Below are positions 57,446 through 64,000 of a stretch of DNA of 64,000 nucleotides, piece after piece (within the stretch, counting starts at the first letter, position 1; each line of letters begins with the position of its first letter). A program made the translations under genes and the position numbers. The stretch is from positions 62,001-126,000 of the forward strand of contig NZ_JAMXQV010000021.1 in NCBI RefSeq assembly GCF_024703995.1. Direction: 5' to 3'. The notes under the pieces were generated by a model. The model did not search any database, had not been told where the DNA came from, and saw only the letters and a program-made list of their open reading frames with translations. Source of the stretch: Amycolatopsis iheyensis (GTDB lineage: Bacteria > Actinomycetota > Actinomycetes > Mycobacteriales > Pseudonocardiaceae).

Positions 57446-57616
57446 CGTCCTCCCCGGTCGCCCGAGCCGCGGTGGGAGGGGACGACACCACGGGCGATCG
57501 TCTCATCCTCCGGCCGGAACCCGGACTTGTCTTACCCCATCCGGACGAACGGCTTTGCCGGGTCGTGACACGACGACGGCCGCGCACGGGCGGTCGAGCC
57601 CACCGGGCCTGCTCTC

Positions 57617-57636
57617 GCGATAGCGAAGCGATAGCG
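57617..57636 (+). promoter_or_regulatory. SARP-type direct repeats before the peptide gene
   Basis: GCGATAGCG occurs twice (57617-57625 and 57628-57636) with an 11-bp period, about 50 bp upstream of the peptide ATG. Direct repeats spaced by 11 or 22 bp are the usual SARP binding layout, and a SARP-type gene lies at the end of the window. Confidence 0.6.
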
Positions 57637-57686
57637 CGGCTGAGCCACGATCACCCAGTCGATTCCCGCTACTGAGAGGAGTGATC

Positions 57687-57824
57687 ATGGCTCGCCTGAT
57701 CAACACCCTGGGTGACCGGCTGCTGGGGCTGTTCCTGCGCGAGGTCAAGGCCGGCGCGTGCATCCCCGAGCACGGCCAGGTCTGCAAGACCCTGCACTAC
57801 GACTGCTACGGCAACTGCAAGTAA
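57687..57824 (+). CDS. Cysteine-rich secreted peptide precursor (45 aa)
   Basis: 45 residues, with a GAGAGGAG box before the ATG. Residues 1-24 form an amphipathic, net-positive leader (MARLINTLGDRLLGLFLREV) ending Ala22-Gly23-Ala24. Cys25, 33, 40 and 44 all fall in the remaining 21 residues, with His, Tyr and Gly between. A-x-A before Cys25 suits cleavage by the S26 peptidase encoded four genes later. The exporter and two thiol-redox proteins downstream suggest a peptide secreted with two disulfides. No lanthipeptide, YcaO or radical-SAM enzyme is present. Bacteriocin, signal or toxin are all possible; none is shown. Confidence 0.8.
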   Translation: MARLINTLGDRLLGLFLREVKAGACIPEHGQVCKTLHYDCYGNCK

Positions 57825-57837
57825 CCGCGGCACCCGT

Positions 57838-57872
57838 GCCTTTCCCGCCGCGGCCCTCGCGGCGGGAAAGGC
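57838..57872 (+). terminator. Attenuating hairpin between peptide and machinery genes
   Basis: A perfect 15-bp stem with a 5-nt loop (arms GCCTTTCCCGCCGCG and its complement) lies between the peptide stop and the next ATG. It has no U-tract, so partial termination or 3'-end stabilisation of a short, abundant peptide mRNA is inferred. Confidence 0.75.
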
Positions 57873-57891
57873 CCGCGAAGGGGGTTCACCG

Positions 57892-58425
57892 ATGATCGGC
57901 GCTCAGTTCGTGCTCGCCGCCCGGGTCCTGACCGGGTTGGTGTTCGCCGTCGCTGCCGTCGGCAAGCTCGCCGGGCGGGCGCGGCTGGCCGAGTTCGCCG
58001 CGTCGCTGGCGCCGCTCGGGCGGTCGCCCGTGGGGTGGCTGCCGGTCGCCGCCGCCACCGCCGTCGTCGAACTGGCCGTTGCCGTGCTCGTCGCCTTCTC
58101 CGCCACCTACCGGCTCGGGCTCGGGCTGGCGAGCGCGGTGATGATCGTCTTCTGCGTCGCCATCGGCCGCTCGGTGCGGCTGGGCCGTCGCGTCACCTGC
58201 CGCTGCTTCGGTCGCTCCGGGGCGGTGCTCGGCCGGGCCCACCTCGTCCGCAACGCGCTGCTCGCGGTGTGCGCCGCCGCGGCGGCGCTTGTCCCGCCGG
58301 GACCCGCGCTCCGCTTCGACGCCGTCGCGGCCGCCGCGCTCGTCGGCGCGTTCGCCGCCGTCGTCGCGATCAACTGGGACAGCCTGGCCGGCCTGGTCGG
58401 CAGGGCGGACACCGCCAACCGCTGA
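57892..58425 (+). CDS. MauE/DoxX-like redox membrane protein
   Basis: 177 residues with four to five membrane helices and a Cys103-x-Cys105 pair in VTCRCFGR, as in MauE/DoxX relatives that, with MauD-like thioredoxins, support disulfide formation in exported proteins. AGGGGG precedes the ATG. It is the first machinery gene after the peptide and its hairpin, and is followed 12 bp later by the thioredoxin-like gene. Confidence 0.85.
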   Translation: MIGAQFVLAARVLTGLVFAVAAVGKLAGRARLAEFAASLAPLGRSPVGWLPVAAATAVVELAVAVLVAFSATYRLGLGLASAVMIVFCVAIGRSVRLGRRVTCRCFGRSGAVLGRAHLVRNALLAVCAAAAALVPPGPALRFDAVAAAALVGAFAAVVAINWDSLAGLVGRADTANR

Positions 58426-58437
58426 AAGAGGTATCTC

Positions 58438-58926
58438 ATGTCGTTCCTGGTGGCCGTCGTCGCGGTGCTGGCCGTGCTGACCGTGCTCAACCTCCTGCTG
58501 TCCGCCGCGATCATCCGGCTGCTCAACGAGCAACGCCGGCCGGTGACGCCCGAGCTGCCCGCGGTGGGCACCGAGATCGGGGCCTTCGAGGTGACCGACG
58601 CCGACGGCGTGCCCGTCACCGACCGAGAGCTGGACGACGCGCTCGTCGCCTTCCTCTCGCCGACCTGCGGGCCGTGCCAACGCCTCGCCGGCAAGCTCAC
58701 CGAACCGACCGTCGCGTTCGTGCTCGACGGCGGTGACCGGGCCAAGGCCGTCGAGTACGCGGCCGGTCTGGGTGCTGCGGTGCGCGTCGCCTTCGTCGGC
58801 GACCGCAGCCCGGTGTCGGCCGCCTTCAACGCCGGCGACGTGACCCCGACGTTGCTCCGCGTGCGCGACCGCCGGATCGCCGCCGCCGGCCACGACCTCG
58901 ACGCCGTGCGTCCGCAGCACGTCTGA
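58438..58926 (+). CDS. Membrane-anchored thioredoxin-like (TlpA/MauD-type) protein
   Basis: 162 residues: an N-terminal membrane anchor (about 3-28) and a thioredoxin-fold domain with Cys77-Gly-Pro-Cys80 (LSPTCGPCQRLAG) and a cis-Pro region near DVTPTLLRV. It faces outside. Together with the MauE-like protein it probably oxidises or isomerises the cysteines of the exported peptide. Its stop overlaps the ABC transporter ATG (TGATG). Confidence 0.85.
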   Translation: MSFLVAVVAVLAVLTVLNLLLSAAIIRLLNEQRRPVTPELPAVGTEIGAFEVTDADGVPVTDRELDDALVAFLSPTCGPCQRLAGKLTEPTVAFVLDGGDRAKAVEYAAGLGAAVRVAFVGDRSPVSAAFNAGDVTPTLLRVRDRRIAAAGHDLDAVRPQHV

Positions 58927-60716
58927 TGCGCCTGTTCCGTGCGGCGGGCCCCGCGTTCGGGGTCGCCTGGCGAGCGTCGCGGTTGGCCACCGGCGGCGCG
59001 ATCGTGCTGGCCGTGCTCGCTTCGGCCGTGCCGGCGGTGTCGGCCTGGCTGGGGAAGCTCCTGTTCGACGAGCTGGCCGGCGGCCGGGACAGCGGCCGGA
59101 TCGTGCTGCTGGCCCTCGGCTCGGCGGCCGGGCTCGCCGTCGCGACCGCGATCACCGCGGTCGCCGCGTACTGCGCCGCGATCGTGCGGGCCAGGTCCGC
59201 GATCGAGGCCGAGGACCGCCTGGTCGGCGCGGTCGGCGCGCTGCCGGGACTGCGCCGGCTCGAAGACCCGGCGTTCCTGGACCAGGTGCGGCTGGCCGAA
59301 CAGGGCGCGCAGGAGGCGGCCCCCGCGGTGCTGGCGCTGTCGGTCGAGTCGGTGCGCACCGCAGTCGCCGTGCTCGGGTTCGGCGGCGCGGTCCTGCTCG
59401 TCTGGCCGCCGATGGCCGGGTTGCTCGCCGCGTCGCTGGCCGCGGCGGCGATCTCCCAGCTGACGCTGTCCCGCCTGCGCGCGCGGGAGGCCGAGGCGAT
59501 GATGGCCACCCACCGCGAGCGGTTCCTGTTCCGCTCGCTGTGCTCGGACATCCGCGCGGCCAAGGAGATCCGGCTCTTCGGCCTCGCGGACCTCTTCCGC
59601 TCGCGCATGGTGACCGCGGTCCGCGCGGCCACGGCGAGCGAATGCGCGCTGCAGCGCCGGACCGCCGTCGCCGGGATCGCCGCCGCGGTCGTGTCGGCGG
59701 TGGTCGCCGGGATCGCGCTCGTGGTCGCCGCGACCGGCGCCGCCCGCGGGTCGTTGTCGATCGGCGACGTCACCCTCTTCACCGCCGCGGTGGCCGGCAT
59801 CCAGTCCCCGGTGGGCGCGCTGCTGGGCCAGCTCGGCCGGGCCGGCGGCTCGCTCGGGTTGTTCAAGCACTACCTCGACGTCGTGACGACCGCACCCGAT
59901 CTGCCGTCCGGGACGGCTGCCGTGCCCGAGCTGAAGACCGGCATCGAACTGCGTGACGTGTGGTTCCGCTACGACCCGGCCGGCCCGTGGGTGCTGCGCG
60001 GGGTCGACCTGGTGATCCCCGGCGGCGCGGCGGTCGGGCTGGTCGGGGTGAACGGCGCGGGCAAGTCGACGCTCGTGAAGCTGCTGTGCCGCTTCTACGA
60101 CCCGGACCGCGGCCGGATCCTGTGGGACGGCGTGGACATCCGTTCCTACGACGTGGCCACGTTGCGCGCCCGCATCGGCGCCACGTTCCAGGACTTCACC
60201 AGCTACGACCTGACCGCGGCCGACAACATCGGCATCGGCGACGTCACCCGCCTCGGCGACCTCGACCGGATCCGCGCGGCGGCCCGCCTCGCCGAGATCG
60301 ACCCGGCGCTGTCGGCGTTGCCACGAGGCTACGAAACCCTGCTGTCACGCGCTTTCCTCGACGTCGACGACAAGGCCGGGGCGGCGCTGTCCGGTGGCCA
60401 GTGGCAGCGGGTGGCGTTGGCCCGCTCGCTCATGCGCTCCGACGCCGACCTGCTCATCCTCGACGAGCCCAGCTCCGGAATGGACGCCGAAGCCGAGACC
60501 CGGACGCACGAAGCCCTGCGCGCCCACCGGGCTGGCCGGACGAGCGTGCTGATCTCGCACCGCTTGTCCGCCCTGCGCGGCGCGGACCGGATCGTCGTGC
60601 TCGGCGGCGGCCGGGTGGTGGAGCAGGGCACCCACGACGGGCTGCTCGCCACCGGCGGCGAGTACGCGCGGCTGTTTTCGTTGCAGGCCAAGGGATACGC
60701 GATGGTGGAGGCGTGA
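58926..60716 (+). CDS. ABC exporter, fused membrane and ATPase domains
   Basis: 596 residues. A six-helix membrane domain (about 15-310) is joined to an ATPase with Walker A GLVGVNGAGKSTLVK (about 374), signature LSGGQWQRVALARSL (about 487) and Walker B LLILDEPSSGMD (about 508). There is no N-terminal C39 peptidase, so leader removal must be done by another protease, most simply the S26 peptidase encoded next. Coupled by 1-nt overlap to both neighbours. Confidence 0.92.
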   Translation: MRLFRAAGPAFGVAWRASRLATGGAIVLAVLASAVPAVSAWLGKLLFDELAGGRDSGRIVLLALGSAAGLAVATAITAVAAYCAAIVRARSAIEAEDRLVGAVGALPGLRRLEDPAFLDQVRLAEQGAQEAAPAVLALSVESVRTAVAVLGFGGAVLLVWPPMAGLLAASLAAAAISQLTLSRLRAREAEAMMATHRERFLFRSLCSDIRAAKEIRLFGLADLFRSRMVTAVRAATASECALQRRTAVAGIAAAVVSAVVAGIALVVAATGAARGSLSIGDVTLFTAAVAGIQSPVGALLGQLGRAGGSLGLFKHYLDVVTTAPDLPSGTAAVPELKTGIELRDVWFRYDPAGPWVLRGVDLVIPGGAAVGLVGVNGAGKSTLVKLLCRFYDPDRGRILWDGVDIRSYDVATLRARIGATFQDFTSYDLTAADNIGIGDVTRLGDLDRIRAAARLAEIDPALSALPRGYETLLSRAFLDVDDKAGAALSGGQWQRVALARSLMRSDADLLILDEPSSGMDAEAETRTHEALRAHRAGRTSVLISHRLSALRGADRIVVLGGGRVVEQGTHDGLLATGGEYARLFSLQAKGYAMVEA

Positions 60717-61132
60717 TGATCGGGCTCGCCGTGGTCGTAGTGGTGGTGGTGCTGCTGGTCGTGCTGCTGGTCGTGCTGCGCCGCCGGTACGTGGTGGCCC
60801 GAGTCTGGGGCCACAGCATGTCCCCGACCTTCCACGACGGCGAGCGCGTCGTGGCGACCCGGCGACGGCACTACGGCGTCGGCGACGTGATCGTCTTCCG
60901 CCCCCGACCGACGGCCGACGACGTCGCGTGGCGCATCAAGCGCATCGCCGCGATCGCCGGCGACCCGGTACCCGGCTGGCTGCCGGCCGACGACCCGGTC
61001 GTCCCGGCCGGCCGGGTGGTCGTGGTCGGCGACAACACCGGCCACAGCGAGGATTCCCGCCAGCTCGGTTACATCGACGTGGCCAGCGTGGCCGGCGTGG
61101 TAGCGCACCGCCCCGCGCCGACGGGTGGCTGA
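60716..61132 (+). CDS. Small S26-family signal peptidase
   Basis: 138 residues: one N-terminal membrane helix (about 2-21), catalytic Ser34 in GHSMSPTF and Lys75 in WRIKRIAAIAGD, and the conserved GDNTGHSEDSRQLG. It is much shorter than housekeeping signal peptidase, like other cluster-dedicated S26 enzymes. Predicted to cut the peptide precursor after Ala-Gly-Ala. ATG start overlaps the ABC stop. The last 24 codons are repeated in a degenerate array after the stop. Confidence 0.88.
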   Translation: MIGLAVVVVVVVLLVVLLVVLRRRYVVARVWGHSMSPTFHDGERVVATRRRHYGVGDVIVFRPRPTADDVAWRIKRIAAIAGDPVPGWLPADDPVVPAGRVVVVGDNTGHSEDSRQLGYIDVASVAGVVAHRPAPTGG

Positions 61133-61450
61133 GCGCCGATCTCCGCCAGCTCGGTTGAATCGACGTGGCCGGCGCGCGCCGCCCCATACCGACCGGCAGC
61201 TGCCCCTCAAACCCCCACCAACTCGGCTACATCGACCTGGCCAGCGTGGCCGCACACCGCCCCAAACCGACCGCCGGCTGAGCCTCGATCTCCACCAGCG
61301 CGGCCGAATCCACCTCGCCGGCGTGGCTGGCGCAGCGCCAAACCGCCCCGCGCCGACCACCACTCGAACCCGCCAGCTCGGCTACATCGACCTGGCCAGC
61401 GTGGCCGCGCACCGCCCCAAACCGACCGCCGGCTGAGCGTCGATCTCCGC
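61060..61450. repeat. Degenerate tandem repeats of the S26 gene end
   Basis: The S26 3' end (CAGCTCGGTTACATCGAC to stop) is repeated about five times with spacings of 86, 72, 77 and 78 bp. Copies 1, 3 and 5 are close and copies 2 and 4 more decayed, giving a higher-order unit of about 155 bp. The last copy encodes, on the minus strand, the C-terminal codons (AEIDAQPAVGLGRCAATLAR) and stop of the convergent SARP gene. Confidence 0.85.
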
Positions 61451-64000
61451 CAGCACCTGCTCCACCCCGGCCCGCTCGGCCGGACTGTCGAACTCGTCCT
61501 GCAGGCACAGCGACGCACGAGCGGCGCGGCGGGCGGCGACCCGGTCGCCGGCGGCCAGCTCGATCGAAGCCAGGGCCAGCAGGGCGGCGGACTCGGCGTC
61601 CGGGTGGCGGAGGCGGCGAGCGAGCTCCAGCGCGCGGTCCGCGGCTCTCCGTGCGGCGCCCAGGTCGCCGTTCGCGCGGTGGGCGTCGGCTTCGGCGGTG
61701 AGGCACCAGGCTCGGCCGACCGGGTCGCCGTGCTGCTCGGCCAGGCCGCGGGCCTGCTCGGCGAGACCGGCCGCGGCCGCCGGGTCGCCGCAGGCCAGTG
61801 CGGTGCGCAGGACCACGAGCCGCACCTGGGCGCGGGTCTTCCACTCGCCCGCGGCGTCGGCCAGCCGCAGTGCCTTCGCGCCGTGCGCCTTCGCCGCGCG
61901 GAGGTCGCCGAGCTGGTCCCGGTACAGGGCGGCCAGCGTGGCGTGGCAGCCCGACTCCCCCGCCCGGTTGCCGGCCTTCCGGAAGCAGCCGACCGCTTCG
62001 CGCACGACCGTGATCGCGCGGTGCCAGTCGCGGCACCGCTCGTACGCGTCGCCCAGCTTGGTCAGCACCTCCGCCCGCAGCGCCGGGTCGACCTCCCGCA
62101 GCGGCACCTCGTTCAGGACGGCGACCACCTCGGCGTACCGGCTGTGGTGCATCCGCGCCGTCGCCGCGACCAGCGCCGCGGTCACCCGCACCACGGGGTC
62201 CGCCCCGGCGACGTTCGCCAGCCTCGCGGCCGCACGGGCGCCGTGGTCGTGCAGGCCGAGCCGCACCAGCGGCGCGCGCAGCACCAGCAGCAGCGCCGCC
62301 GCGGGCCGGGGCAGGCCGCCGCGCACGGCCAGGGCGAACACGGCGAGCAGGACGTCGGCCTCGGCGCCCACCCACGACAGCGGCTCCCGCACCACACCCC
62401 GCACCACGTCCTTCGCCAGCGGCGCGGCGGTCCGGGCGAGCACCGCGTACCCGACCGGCGCGCCGAGGATGCCCTCGTAGGCGTGCCGGGTCAGCGCGAT
62501 CGCCCACCCGGTCAGCCGGCTCAGGGCGTCGGCGTCGAGCGGTGGGCCGACCGTGCGGCAGTAGGCCCGCACGAGGTCGTGCATCCGGTATCGGGGCACC
62601 CCGTCGCGCCCCGGGCCGGCCTGGTCGAGCAGGTTCATCGCGCACAGGTGGCCCAGCACCTCGTCGACGCGGGTGAGCGGCACGTCCAGCACGGGGGCCA
62701 GCGGCCAGGCGGTGAACGTCGGCGCCCCGATCGCCGCCAGGGCCAGCATCGCGGCGCGCGCGTCCCGGCCGAGCAGCCGGAAGCTGGCGTCGAGACTGTC
62801 CCGGACGCTGCGCTGCCCGGCCACCAGCTCCCGCATCCGCCGCGACTCGTCGGACAGCCGCGCGGCCAGTTCCGCCACGCCGAGCCTCGGGTACGCGGCG
62901 AGCTGCGCGCCGGCGATCCGCACCGCGAGCGGCACACCCCCGGACGCCTCGAGCACCGTGGCGACCATGCTCTCGGCCTCGGCGAGCCGGTCCGCGCCCG
63001 CCACGTTGGCCAGCACCATCGCGGCGACCGGCCCGGACAGCGGCGCGAGCGGCACCCGCACGGACGGCTCGACCTCGGGCAGCACGGACCGGCTGGTCAC
63101 GATCGTGGCGCACCCCGGGTCGGCGGCCAGGAGCGGCTCGAGCTGCCAGGCGGTGGCGGTGTTGTCGAGCACCACGAGCACCCGCTTGCCCGCCGTGCGG
63201 CTGCGGAACTCGGCCGTGCGCTCCTCGACGGTGGCCGGCATCGACCTCGCCGGCACCCCGAGGGCACGGAGGAAGTGGGCGAGGATCTCGTGCGGCGCGG
63301 CCGGCCGGGCGTCGGCGCCCCGCAGGTCGGCGTAGAGCTGCCCGTCGGGGAAGGCGTGCGCCGACGCCGCGGCCGCGTGCACGGCGAGTGCCGTCTTCCC
63401 GATCCCGGGCATGCCGGTGACCAGCACCAGCGGCGGCGTGTCGGTCCGGCACATCACCGCCGCCCTGATGGCGGCCGACTCGGCGTCGCGCCCGGCGAAC
63501 CCGGAGGCCCGCGGCGGCAGCTGGGCGGGCACCACGAGCGCGGCGGGCGGCGTGTCGACGGCGAGGATCTCCGCCTCCAGCGCGAGCAGTTCCTTCGACG
63601 GATCGACGCCCAGCTCGTCGCGCAGCACGCGCCGGGCCTGGTGGAACGCGGCCAGCGCGTCGGCCCGCCGGCCGGCGTGGTGCAGCGCCAGCATCCGCCG
63701 GTGGTGCAGGCCTTCACGCAGCGGGTGCGCCTGCACCAGGGCGGTCAGCTCGGGCAGCAGCCGCGCGGCCCGCCCGCACGCGATTTCCGCGTCGATCCAT
63801 TCCTCGACCAGGCAGATCCGCAGTTCGTCCAGCCGGGGCAGCTCCGCGCCCGCCAGGTGCGGGGTGACGCCGCCGAGCGGCATCCCGGTCCACCGGTCGA
63901 GCCCGGACCGCAGCAGGCCGGCCGTGGCCGCGGGGTCCCCGGCCGCCCGCGCCGTGCGCAGCAGCCGTCGCACCTCGTCGACGTCGACGGAACAGTCCAG
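61382..64000 (-). CDS. SARP-family regulator (BTAD, NB-ARC, TPR), N-terminus beyond window
   Basis: At least 872 residues visible; the frame is open to the right edge, so the N-terminal winged-helix part lies outside. Present are the bacterial transcriptional activation (BTAD) domain (LVQAHPLREGLHHRRMLALH, FHQARRVLRDELGVDPSKEL), an NB-ARC ATPase with VTGMPGIGKTALAVHAA and VLVVLDNTATAWQ, and C-terminal TPRs. AfsR-type SARPs activate biosynthetic operons. It is convergent with the peptide-export unit, whose promoter has SARP-like direct repeats, and so is the likely activator. The C-terminal 20 or so residues derive from the tandem repeat. Confidence 0.88.
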   Translation of the reverse strand: MDCSVDVDEVRRLLRTARAAGDPAATAGLLRSGLDRWTGMPLGGVTPHLAGAELPRLDELRICLVEEWIDAEIACGRAARLLPELTALVQAHPLREGLHHRRMLALHHAGRRADALAAFHQARRVLRDELGVDPSKELLALEAEILAVDTPPAALVVPAQLPPRASGFAGRDAESAAIRAAVMCRTDTPPLVLVTGMPGIGKTALAVHAAAASAHAFPDGQLYADLRGADARPAAPHEILAHFLRALGVPARSMPATVEERTAEFRSRTAGKRVLVVLDNTATAWQLEPLLAADPGCATIVTSRSVLPEVEPSVRVPLAPLSGPVAAMVLANVAGADRLAEAESMVATVLEASGGVPLAVRIAGAQLAAYPRLGVAELAARLSDESRRMRELVAGQRSVRDSLDASFRLLGRDARAAMLALAAIGAPTFTAWPLAPVLDVPLTRVDEVLGHLCAMNLLDQAGPGRDGVPRYRMHDLVRAYCRTVGPPLDADALSRLTGWAIALTRHAYEGILGAPVGYAVLARTAAPLAKDVVRGVVREPLSWVGAEADVLLAVFALAVRGGLPRPAAALLLVLRAPLVRLGLHDHGARAAARLANVAGADPVVRVTAALVAATARMHHSRYAEVVAVLNEVPLREVDPALRAEVLTKLGDAYERCRDWHRAITVVREAVGCFRKAGNRAGESGCHATLAALYRDQLGDLRAAKAHGAKALRLADAAGEWKTRAQVRLVVLRTALACGDPAAAAGLAEQARGLAEQHGDPVGRAWCLTAEADAHRANGDLGAARRAADRALELARRLRHPDAESAALLALASIELAAGDRVAARRAARASLCLQDEFDSPAERAGVEQVLAEIDAQPAVGLGRCAATLARSM

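Noticed and set aside
57759..57761. Cys25 of the peptide as a lipoprotein lipobox
   Set aside because: AGAC lacks the usual Leu at -3 and no hydrophobic signal core directly precedes it; disulfide use is more likely given four Cys and redox partners.
57687..61132. Lanthipeptide, lasso or thiopeptide cluster
   Set aside because: No LanM/LanB/LanC, asparagine-synthetase-like cyclase, RRE protein, YcaO or radical-SAM gene next to the peptide; only thiol-redox, export and S26 genes.
61060..61450. Coding extension of the S26 gene
   Set aside because: The copies contain stops and decayed sequence; the S26 fold is complete at 61132.
1..64000. tRNA, rRNA, insertion sequences, integrases or attachment sites
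   Set aside because: None was recognised on either strand; no transposase or integrase motifs in any plausible gene.

Overview
High-GC actinomycete chromosome, most likely a Pseudonocardiaceae member such as Amycolatopsis. The grounds are about 70% GC, GTG/TTG starts, ATGA/GTGA-coupled operons, SARP, NB-ARC and LuxR-ATPase regulators, and secreted plant-polymer hydrolases. No rRNA, tRNA, integrase, transposase or CRISPR array was seen.

Layout. (1) 1-6.4 kb is a catabolic island: an enolase-superfamily dehydratase and a Fae-like (formaldehyde-activating) protein run divergently from an IclR regulator, an aldehyde dehydrogenase, an MFS importer and an RraA/HMG-aldolase-like enzyme. Both promoter regions carry the same palindrome, GCAAC-N4-GTTGC. 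(2) 6.4-14.3 kb is a sugar or sugar-acid uptake and degradation island: a lipoprotein binding protein, an unusual ABC permease with both membrane subunits fused, two more enolase-superfamily enzymes, a Gfo/Idh/MocA oxidoreductase and a GntR/FCD regulator. (3) 14.3-17.3 kb encodes a secreted GH10 xylanase with CBM2 and a GH62 arabinofuranosidase with CBM13. (4) 17.3-28.6 kb is mixed: an oxidoreductase/TetR pair, small secreted proteins, a frameshifted secreted hydrolase, a CHAP peptidase, a divergent pair of paralogous HTH proteins, a two-protease fusion (S53 plus a nested S1 domain) and a large LuxR-type ATPase regulator.

(5) 28.7-50.7 kb is a contractile injection system (eCIS, phage-tail-like) locus. 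The plus strand encodes sheath, two tube proteins, a small zinc-finger protein, a short DUF6760-like gene, a DUF4157 protein, two further tube-like proteins, VgrG spike, gp25, baseplate J, a zinc-ribbon/membrane/discoidin protein and tail protein I. The minus strand encodes a DUF4255/Pvc16-like terminator, a PAAR tip and two unrecognised proteins that are candidate cargo. No AAA+ CIS ATPase or tape measure was recognised. The two divergent promoter regions of the locus share an 18/19-bp motif.

(6) 50.7-55.2 kb holds a CHAP protein with 59-residue repeats, a small membrane protein, a LysR regulator and an NCS2 nucleobase permease; the last two share a candidate operator. (7) 55.2-64 kb has a compact unit framed by two NB-ARC/TPR regulators, one of them a SARP. 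It encodes a 45-residue peptide with four cysteines all in its C-terminal half, a MauE/DoxX-type membrane protein, a membrane-anchored thioredoxin-like protein, an ABC exporter and a small S26 signal peptidase. An Ala-Gly-Ala before the first cysteine suggests S26 cleavage and a disulfide-rich 21-residue secreted peptide. This is the best candidate for a little-described system.

A recurring oddity is tandem duplication of gene ends past the stop codon at three places (about 32.0, 46.2 and 61.2 kb).
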